5,792 nucleotides of DNA from Candidatus Zixiibacteriota bacterium (GTDB lineage Bacteria; Zixibacteria; MSB-5A5; CAIYYT01), in assembly GCA_963205155.1 (NCBI GenBank), contig CAUJJY010000218.1, positions 1 through 5,792 on the forward strand. The letters run 5' to 3'. The notes under the pieces are model-generated. The model saw only the letters and a program-made list of their open reading frames with translations, did not search any database and was not told where the DNA came from. Positions 1 through 4,617 of this stretch are shown piece by piece. How positions within the stretch are numbered: position 1 is the first letter of the stretch; every line of letters starts with the position of its first letter. The position numbers and the translations under genes were made by a program.

Positions 1-351
1 CAGTGCGACCGGCTTTATGGCGTGACAATGCAGCAGCCCGGGGTGAGTCAGATTGTATCGGTCGACTTCGAGGGCAAAGGGCGCCGCACCGAACTTGAGG
101 CCATGAAGTTCACCGGAATAGAGGCGAGGCCCATAGAACCCGAGCTAAAACCCGAACCGGTTCTGGTGATGGCGGCCATTGATGACGAATTGGGGGCAGA
201 GTTCGATGAACCGGAGGCAAAGGGTGAGAAGACCGCCGAGACGGGAACTTCGACGGCTGACCCGGAATACTCGACGACCGAAGACGATGATGAATATGAC
301 GAAGATGACGACGAGTATGATGATGATGACGATGATGAGGACGACGATTAA
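1..351 (+). CDS. smc: Chromosome partition protein SMC, C-terminal fragment with long acidic tail (5' end outside window)
   Basis: The reading frame is open from base 1 and gives 116 residues. The first 24 or so (DRLYGVTMQQPGVSQIVSV) match the very end of the SMC ATPase head, where family members typically read 'YGVTMQ-x-GVSK-x-VSV'. SMC is the coiled-coil ATPase that, with ScpA and ScpB, compacts and segregates the chromosome. The Walker A motif, coiled coil, hinge and signature motif must lie upstream and cannot be checked. Typical SMC proteins stop soon after this motif. This one runs on for about 90 residues: a Pro/Glu-rich linker (about 40-94), then 22 residues (95-116) made of 16 Asp, 4 Glu and 2 Tyr. 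The downstream partner ftsY agrees with the common smc-ftsY arrangement. The internal ATG or GTG codons near base 22 are not the true start, because the conserved motif begins before them. The stop TAA (349-351) shares its last base with the ftsY ATG. Identity is fairly sure; the tail's function is unknown. Confidence 0.87.
   Translation, partial: QCDRLYGVTMQQPGVSQIVSVDFEGKGRRTELEAMKFTGIEARPIEPELKPEPVLVMAAIDDELGAEFDEPEAKGEKTAETGTSTADPEYSTTEDDDEYDEDDDEYDDDDDDEDDD
283..348 (+). repeat. Low-complexity GAY/GAR trinucleotide tract encoding the Asp/Glu-rich SMC tail
   Basis: Twenty of the 22 codons here are GAC, GAT, GAA or GAG; the other two are TAT. At protein level the unit DDDEYDE/DDDEYD occurs twice in a row, so the tract probably grew by slippage or unit duplication. 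GAC and GAT are mixed, so it is not a pure microsatellite, which suggests the acidic character is maintained by selection on the protein. The minus strand also has an open frame across this region (110-367), but that is a by-product of the repetitive composition. Confidence 0.8.
337..341 (+). promoter_or_regulatory. Ribosome binding site for ftsY, inside the smc coding region
   Basis: GAGGA lies 9 nt before the ATG at 351, a near-ideal Shine-Dalgarno distance, and falls within Glu-Asp codons of the SMC tail. Together with the TAATG stop/start overlap it supports 351 as the ftsY start and suggests ftsY is translated by reinitiation or coupling after smc. Confidence 0.6.
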
Positions 352-1271
352 TGGGTTTTTCGTTCAAGAAGCTGGCTCAAGGGCTTCTTAAGACAAAAGA
401 GAACATCGTCAGCAAACTGAAGACTGCAGTCGGTCTGCACAAGAAAATCGATGCTGCGCTATTAGACGAAATCGAAGAAATCCTGATCTCCGCCGATATC
501 AGCGTAGAAACCACCGGAAAAGTCGTAGACGATCTGAAAGTTCGTGTCGCCAAGCAGGGGATTGACAATTCTGACGAGGTATACGGCCTTCTCAAGGACT
601 CACTGACCGAACTATTCTCATTTCAGAGCGGGGATAGATCATTCTTTGAGGTGGTTCCAAAGCCGTATGTCATCATGATTGTCGGCGTCAATGGGACGGG
701 CAAGACCACCTCGATCGCGAAGATCGCGCGGCGGTTCATGAGTGACGGAAAAAAGGTCACCATGGCGGCGGCGGACACGTTTCGCGCCGCGGCGATTGAT
801 CAACTGTCAATTTGGGCGAATCGTGTGGGCTGTAATATAGTCAAAGGCCAAGAGGGAGGGGACAGCGCATCCGTGGCATTTGATGCGGTCGCAGCGGCGC
901 TGGCACGCGGCGACGATCTGGTGATTATCGACACAGCCGGCCGATTGCACACCAAACTGAACTTGATGGAAGAACTAAGCAAAGTGAAGCGCGTGATCAA
1001 GAAAGCAATGCCGGACGCGCCGCACAGGACTTTGCTGGTGATTGACGGAACAACCGGTCAAAATGCTTTGCAGCAAGTTGAGATCTTCAATAAGCTGCTG
1101 CAGCTTGACGGCATCATCATAACGAAACTGGACGGTACAGCCAAAGGCGGCGCAGTATTTTCGATCGTCGATAAGTTCAAGTTACCGGTGGTGCTCATCG
1201 GGATCGGGGAGCAAATGGACGACTTGGACGAATTCAACCCCCGCGATTTTGTCGACGCAATGTTCGCATGA
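351..1271 (+). CDS. ftsY: Signal recognition particle receptor FtsY (SRP-type GTPase)
   Basis: FtsY docks the ribosome-bound SRP (Ffh plus 4.5S RNA) at the inner membrane and, by mutual GTP hydrolysis, hands the nascent chain to SecYEG. The 306-residue protein has an N-terminal amphipathic, Lys-rich helix (about 1-30, probable membrane contact), a helical N domain (about 30-95) and the G domain (about 100-306). All GTPase motifs are visible: P-loop GVNGTGKTT (112-120), DTFRAAA (142-148), DTAGR (194-198), TKLDGTAKGG (258-267) and GIGEQMDDL (284-292), followed by the usual FNPRDFVDAMF ending. It has no long acidic A domain before the NG core, unlike E. coli FtsY but like many short FtsY proteins. 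GxNGxGKTT, the DTAGR context and the C-terminal GIGE..DL..F identify FtsY rather than Ffh, and there is no M domain. Its first base is the last base of the smc stop and it overlaps the next gene by 4 nt (ATGA). Confidence 0.98.
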   Translation: MGFSFKKLAQGLLKTKENIVSKLKTAVGLHKKIDAALLDEIEEILISADISVETTGKVVDDLKVRVAKQGIDNSDEVYGLLKDSLTELFSFQSGDRSFFEVVPKPYVIMIVGVNGTGKTTSIAKIARRFMSDGKKVTMAAADTFRAAAIDQLSIWANRVGCNIVKGQEGGDSASVAFDAVAAALARGDDLVIIDTAGRLHTKLNLMEELSKVKRVIKKAMPDAPHRTLLVIDGTTGQNALQQVEIFNKLLQLDGIIITKLDGTAKGGAVFSIVDKFKLPVVLIGIGEQMDDLDEFNPRDFVDAMFA

Positions 1272-1666
1272 TCGGCCGCTTCACACTCCGGACAACCGCG
1301 CGCAATCAGCTCATTGATGTTTCTGCACCTGTTCGGGAGTTCATTAACACGTCGAAATTTCACAGTGGACTTTGCGTCGTGTTTACTCCGCACACCACGG
1401 CGGCCATAACGATCAACGAAAATGCCGACCCAAGTGTCAAATCCGATATACTGAAGAAGTTGAATGAGTCGTTTCCGCAGGAGGACGGCTATCGTCACGC
1501 CGAAGGCAATTCAGATGCGCATATCAAGTCTTCGCTAGTTGGCTGTTCCGAAACGATCGTTGTCGAAAACGGGGATTTGATTCTGGGGACTTGGCAAGGA
1601 ATTTACTTTTGTGAATTCGACGGACCGCGACAGCGACAATACATAGTGAAATTGGTCGGCGGCTGA
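1268..1666 (+). CDS. yjbQ: YjbQ/UPF0047 family protein, secondary thiamine-phosphate-synthase-like enzyme
   Basis: The 132-residue product is full length for this small single-domain family. Three conserved blocks are visible: HTTAAITINENADP (42-55), HAEGNSDAHIKSSLVG (77-92) and LGTWQGIYFCEFDGPR (106-121). His42, His77 and His85 lie in these blocks and are the likely metal-binding or catalytic residues of the family. E. coli YjbQ has weak thiamine phosphate synthase activity and can partly replace ThiE; the true physiological reaction is still unclear, so the activity here is inferred from family membership. There is no signal peptide or membrane span, so it is probably cytosolic. The gene starts inside the ftsY stop region (ATGA, 1268-1271) and has no evident Shine-Dalgarno sequence, so translation is probably coupled to ftsY. 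It ends in TGATG, sharing its last base with the rlmH start. No thiamine genes or riboswitch are nearby. Confidence 0.93.
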   Translation: MIGRFTLRTTARNQLIDVSAPVREFINTSKFHSGLCVVFTPHTTAAITINENADPSVKSDILKKLNESFPQEDGYRHAEGNSDAHIKSSLVGCSETIVVENGDLILGTWQGIYFCEFDGPRQRQYIVKLVGG

Positions 1667-2133
1667 TGTTGCAGATAGAGATTATCACTGTCGGTAAAAT
1701 CAAATCCAACTGGATTCAAGAAGGAATAGATCATTATATCAAACTCCTGTCAAAGCATGCAACTGTAAAGGTGACAGCGGTCAAGGAAGCCGACAGCGCG
1801 TCCATGGCCGTCGAGCAGGTTCTGGCAGCCGAGGCCGAGCGAATTCGCAAGGCAATTCAACCGCGCACATACGTGCTTCTCCTGGATGTCGAAGGGAAGC
1901 AATCGGACTCCGAGCACTTCTCCCGACTAATCAGCCACGTCAAACAAAGCAGTTCACAGATTCAGTTGATAGTCGGCGGGGCCTTTGGGTTGAGCAAAGA
2001 ATTAAAGCAGGAGTATCCGCAACACATGTCAATGTCGGCAATGACTTTCCCGCATGAGTTGACAGTGGTCATTCTTCTTGAACAACTATACCGGGCTTGT
2101 TCAATCGAAGCCGGTTCGAAGTACCACAAGTAA
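1666..2133 (+). CDS. rlmH: 23S rRNA (pseudouridine1915-N3)-methyltransferase RlmH
   Basis: RlmH is a small SPOUT-class enzyme that methylates N3 of pseudouridine 1915 in helix 69 of 23S rRNA, on the assembled 70S ribosome, using S-adenosylmethionine. The 155-residue length is normal for the family. Visible hallmarks are the N-terminal strand IEIITVGKIK (4-13), LLLDVEGKQSDSEHFS (71-86), the SAM-binding GGAFGLS (104-110), MTFPHEL (126-132), LLEQLYRA (137-144) and the terminal YHK (153-155), which is typical for the family. The trefoil-knot region therefore appears intact. The ATG overlaps the yjbQ stop by one base (TGATG), and no clear Shine-Dalgarno sequence precedes it, which fits coupled translation. 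It is the last gene of the operon; the next gene is convergent, 70 bp away. No plus-strand terminator with a T-run is evident after it. Confidence 0.97.
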   Translation: MLQIEIITVGKIKSNWIQEGIDHYIKLLSKHATVKVTAVKEADSASMAVEQVLAAEAERIRKAIQPRTYVLLLDVEGKQSDSEHFSRLISHVKQSSSQIQLIVGGAFGLSKELKQEYPQHMSMSAMTFPHELTVVILLEQLYRACSIEAGSKYHK

Positions 2134-2134
2134 T

Positions 2135-2169
2135 AAAAAGAAAGGCCCCACCGCCAAAGCAGTGAGGCC
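2135..2169 (-). terminator. Intrinsic terminator of the minus-strand membrane-protein gene
   Basis: Read on the minus strand, 2169-2144 folds into an 11-bp stem (GGCCTCACTGC paired with GCGGTGGGGCC, two G-U wobbles) with loop TTTG, followed directly by TTTCTTTTT (2143-2135). Read on the plus strand, the two wobbles become A-C mismatches and no T-run follows, so the terminator acts mainly on minus-strand transcripts. It begins 34 bases past the stop of the gene ending at 2204. Confidence 0.85.
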
Positions 2170-2174
2170 ATGCC

Positions 2175-2197
2175 CCGAAGCCGGACTAGCCGAAGCC
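2175..2197. repeat. Short direct repeat CCGAAGCC in the convergent gap
   Basis: CCGAAGCC occurs at 2175-2182 and again at 2190-2197, just past the stop codon of the minus-strand gene. On the minus strand each copy reads GGCTTCGG and includes a TTCG that could act as a stable tetraloop with a very short stem. It may be chance or a small 3'-UTR structure next to the terminator. Confidence 0.4.
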
Positions 2198-2203
2198 TTT
2201 TGG

Positions 2204-4411
2204 TTAGTTGCCTGCGAGCGCAGTCAGTCGCTGCCAGCCTGATTGGGTCGACATACGCGCGATTTGGCCTGATGATGCGACCTTTCGGAAAGAATCATAC
2301 GCCTTGCGGGCGTCGCTTTCATCGCCCTGGGCCAACTCGGTGAGTGCCAGATACCCATAGATTTCCGGGTACTCATCGCCGTTCTTGCGGATCTTCTTAA
2401 GGATCTTCTCGGCGTCTTTATAGCGATTGGTGATGTAATAGGCTTTTCCCAAATCGAACTGCGCCTGCTGATCTTCCGGCGAGAAACTTAGCGCCTCTTG
2501 TAAGTCACTCAATCCGTTGTCGAAGTCACCGACAGCGATCTTTGCCCAGCCGCGCAGGCTGAATGCGTCAGAAGCATCTGGCTGGAAACTGATGATTTTG
2601 TCATAGCAGGCAATCGCCTGGTTGGACATTCCCGAGTTGATATACAAGTCTGCCGCGGAGCGATAGTCGGCACGAGCATTGAGTGGCTTGCCCGCCTCCA
2701 AATGTGCTTCTGCACGGCGAAGGTATGCCTTCACCATTGATGAATTCTTCGCCAATGCCAAGGTATAGTAACCCACTGCTTCAATGTATTTTTGTTCCCC
2801 GAAAAGCGCTTCTGCCTGGTCAAAAAAATCGTCGGCCGTGTATTCAACCGGCTGGTTGTCGTTGAGTGAAAGTAGATTTGCCGTTAGTTCGGTCGTTTGA
2901 CCGGCGACAACGTTGACGACCTGGGCGATCTCTTGGTAACCGTCAGCCTGAATGACGATGTTGCGAGTGCCCGGTTTGAGTCGTTTGAAGACCTGACTGG
3001 TTTTGCCAAGGGTTTTGCCGTCCAAGAGCACAGATGCATCGGCGACATTGCACTGGATTTTTAGCGTCCCATATTCGGGCTGCTCTTCAGTTGGGACAGA
3101 CGCGACGGTTGCGGTGCGTGTCGGAATTGAAGTCCTCGACGATTTAGGAAGCAACGGAGTGACCGTTCCGAAGAGAATGTCGCTCTGGTTGTTTTGGATG
3201 ATGATGGGGAAGAAGCGAGCCTCATAGAGCTCGCCTTCAAATTTGACATCATAACGGCCATCCGCCACGCCGGCGAACTTGAAGACACCGTGTTCATCAG
3301 TCACCGTTGAGATGTTTAGCTGGGGGATAGATACGGAAATCCCAGCGAGTACTTCATTAGTTTCGGAATTTGTTGCCACTCCGAAAATGGTCGCCTTCAT
3401 GGGTTCCGGTGCGGTGAGGCTCTGCACGATCATGATGATCACGAGTACAGCGACGAGGATTCCGCCGAGGATCCAGCTACGTTTGTCGATGGCGCCCGGG
3501 CGGACGATGTATTCCCGGTCGTTATGAACGATCCGGTCACCCGGGAGCATACGGGTATTGTTGGGGAAAGTCAGCTTGTTGCCGCGGATATAGGCAACGG
3601 GAGTCGTGGGAACGATTGGTTCCGGAGCAACGACTGTTTCTTCCATGGTCATGGCATCTGAATGCTGATTCTGCGCAATTGTATTGTCAGCCTGCGAAAT
3701 ATCCGTCGATACAGTGGCAAAAGTCGATTCGGTTTTCCGTTTTTCTGTGAGAGAATTCTGCAGGCTCGACAGTGGTTCATTATGAAGCGATTGGTTCAAG
3801 CTGTTGAGAAGACGGTGTTTTTCGTCGGCGGGCACGGCAGACGCAGCGTTTTTCGGTTTAGAGCATCCCATCGGGTTTTTGACTTCAGGCTCGTTATCGT
3901 CGATATGAGTCAACTTTGACTGTATTTCTGAAAGCTTATCCCTGTGCTGGTCTTTTGGCCGTTCCTGATCCACGGTCGTTGCTGATTGGCTAAGATCGAC
4001 GGACGGCTGTTCGCGCAAGAGATAATCGGAGGCAGACTCAATGCCGAGTGATTTGGTCTCGGCGGCATCTTCTTCGACACCAGATTGTGCCTGTTCGATT
4101 GGACTATCGTTGCCATAGAGCGTAAGCAACTTGTCAATTCCGCCTTCTTGATTTGCAGGGCTAAGGCGTTTGAGTTCTTCGGATTTATCTTCGGGGTCAG
4201 AGACATCTTCGACAGTGAATTCCTCGCTTGCGGAGACCGGCTCGATAGCGGCAGCCTTGCCTTTAATGAGAATCTTCTCTGTCTGGTTAAGTTGGTTGGG
4301 TTCAGGGATAACTTCGACAGCAACCTTTGCGGATAGTTCAGCCCCGCAACGTTTGCAGAATGCTGCGCCGTCAAAATGATTTTCAGAACCGCATTTGCTG
4401 CACTCGATCAT
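2204..4411 (-). CDS. Single-pass membrane protein: zinc ribbon, disordered region, carboxypeptidase-regulatory-like domain, PEGA domain, TPR repeats
   Basis: The 735-residue product has no recognised gene name. Domains in order: a zinc ribbon (Cys4, Cys7, Cys19, Cys22 as CxxC..CxxCG); a polar, Glu/Asp/Ser/Gln-rich, probably disordered region (about 30-270); a small beta-rich segment (272-305, IRGNKLTFP..LPGDRIVHNDREYIVRPG); one membrane span (about 313-333, rich in Ile/Val/Leu); a carboxypeptidase-regulatory-like beta sandwich (about 339-418, with GVFKFAGVADGRYDVKF); a Ser/Thr/Arg linker (423-444); a PEGA domain (447-513, VLLDGKTLGKT..LKPGTRNIVIQADGY); and about five to six TPR-like helical repeats (527-715). 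Without a signal peptide and with Arg/Lys just before the span, the zinc ribbon probably lies in the cytoplasm and the PEGA/TPR part outside, so it may be an envelope scaffold or sensor. No catalytic domain is seen. GGGAG lies 4 nt before the ATG, and the CxxC motif begins at residue 4, which supports this start. It is divergent from the lipoprotein gene. Function is unknown; domain calls are by eye. Confidence 0.88.
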   Translation of the reverse strand: MIECSKCGSENHFDGAAFCKRCGAELSAKVAVEVIPEPNQLNQTEKILIKGKAAAIEPVSASEEFTVEDVSDPEDKSEELKRLSPANQEGGIDKLLTLYGNDSPIEQAQSGVEEDAAETKSLGIESASDYLLREQPSVDLSQSATTVDQERPKDQHRDKLSEIQSKLTHIDDNEPEVKNPMGCSKPKNAASAVPADEKHRLLNSLNQSLHNEPLSSLQNSLTEKRKTESTFATVSTDISQADNTIAQNQHSDAMTMEETVVAPEPIVPTTPVAYIRGNKLTFPNNTRMLPGDRIVHNDREYIVRPGAIDKRSWILGGILVAVLVIIMIVQSLTAPEPMKATIFGVATNSETNEVLAGISVSIPQLNISTVTDEHGVFKFAGVADGRYDVKFEGELYEARFFPIIIQNNQSDILFGTVTPLLPKSSRTSIPTRTATVASVPTEEQPEYGTLKIQCNVADASVLLDGKTLGKTSQVFKRLKPGTRNIVIQADGYQEIAQVVNVVAGQTTELTANLLSLNDNQPVEYTADDFFDQAEALFGEQKYIEAVGYYTLALAKNSSMVKAYLRRAEAHLEAGKPLNARADYRSAADLYINSGMSNQAIACYDKIISFQPDASDAFSLRGWAKIAVGDFDNGLSDLQEALSFSPEDQQAQFDLGKAYYITNRYKDAEKILKKIRKNGDEYPEIYGYLALTELAQGDESDARKAYDSFRKVASSGQIARMSTQSGWQRLTALAGN

Positions 4412-4415
4412 AGTA

Positions 4416-4420
4416 CTCCC
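4416..4420 (-). promoter_or_regulatory. Ribosome binding site of the zinc-ribbon membrane-protein gene
   Basis: On the minus strand GGGAG is followed by TACT and then the ATG at 4411. The spacing of 4 nt is on the short side but usable. No other start with a better site lies upstream in the same frame. Confidence 0.6.
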
Positions 4421-4433
4421 GCTAATTGTTAAA

Positions 4434-4489
4434 GGATTCTAATCATTGGTTTTATCGTCATATTCGCTAAAGACTTTTAGCCAGAATCC
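4434..4489 (-). promoter_or_regulatory. Nested inverted repeats in the probable 5' leader of the membrane-protein gene
   Basis: Outer arms GGATTCT (4434-4440) and AGAATCC (4483-4489) are perfect 7-bp complements. Inside, next to the second arm, is a perfect 6-bp hairpin, GCTAAA-GACT-TTTAGC (4466-4481). In the minus-strand mRNA this could form a two-level structure ending about 22 nt before the start codon and just upstream of the ribosome binding site. It could be a leader structure or a protein-binding operator. There is no match to a riboswitch class I know. I found no convincing minus-strand -35/-10 pair, so whether it is transcribed is inferred from position. Confidence 0.4.
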
Positions 4490-4527
4490 GCCCTGATTCG
4501 TCATATAAACGGCATGAAAATTATCAC

Positions 4528-4556
4528 TTGACACAATCGTCGGCAGCCGATATCCT
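4528..4556 (+). promoter_or_regulatory. Sigma70-like promoter for the lipoprotein gene
   Basis: A perfect -35 box TTGACA (4528-4533) is followed after exactly 17 bases by TATCCT (4551-4556), which matches 4 of 6 positions of TATAAT. Transcription would start near 4563, giving a leader of about 55 nt before the ATG at 4618. The spacer ends in the palindrome TCGGC-A-GCCGA (4540-4550), which touches the -10 box and could be an operator. The E. coli consensus may not apply fully to this organism. Confidence 0.6.
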
Positions 4557-4601
4557 GATGGCTTGATAAACTGTCGGAAGTTGTTGTTTTTTATATGGTT
4601 T

Positions 4602-4607
4602 GGGAGG
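4602..4607 (+). promoter_or_regulatory. Ribosome binding site of the lipoprotein gene
   Basis: GGGAGG lies 10 nt before the ATG at 4618. It is a strong Shine-Dalgarno sequence and, with the signal peptide that starts at this codon, fixes the start. Confidence 0.75.
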
Positions 4608-4617
4608 TTGACCCGAA

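Noticed and set aside
22..351. Free-standing small acidic protein starting at GTG 22 or ATG 28
   Set aside because: The frame is open to the window edge and the residues before and after base 22 form one conserved SMC C-terminal motif (DRLYGVTMQ), so this is the end of a larger gene.
110..367. Minus-strand open frame rich in His and Arg opposite the acidic tail
   Set aside because: It is the mirror of the GAY/GAR codon run (GTC/ATC, CAT/CGT type codons in other frames), lies wholly across smc and has no ribosome binding site. The composition is an artefact of the repeat.
1268..1300. Thiamine (TPP) riboswitch or other leader before the yjbQ gene
   Set aside because: There is no intergenic space; the gene overlaps ftsY, and no TPP-box-like sequence is visible upstream.
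1058..1498. 146-codon minus-strand open frame across ftsY and yjbQ
   Set aside because: It runs opposite two strongly conserved genes, shows no recognisable motif and lacks a ribosome binding site.
2144..2169. Bidirectional terminator also serving the smc-ftsY-yjbQ-rlmH operon
   Set aside because: On the plus strand the stem has two A-C mismatches and is followed by ATGCCCC rather than a T-run, so plus-strand termination here is not supported by sequence.
3910..4374. 154-codon minus-strand open frame overlapping the membrane-protein gene
   Set aside because: It is an alternative frame within the disordered, Ser/Gln/Asn-rich part of that gene. Its protein is low-complexity and no start signal is seen.
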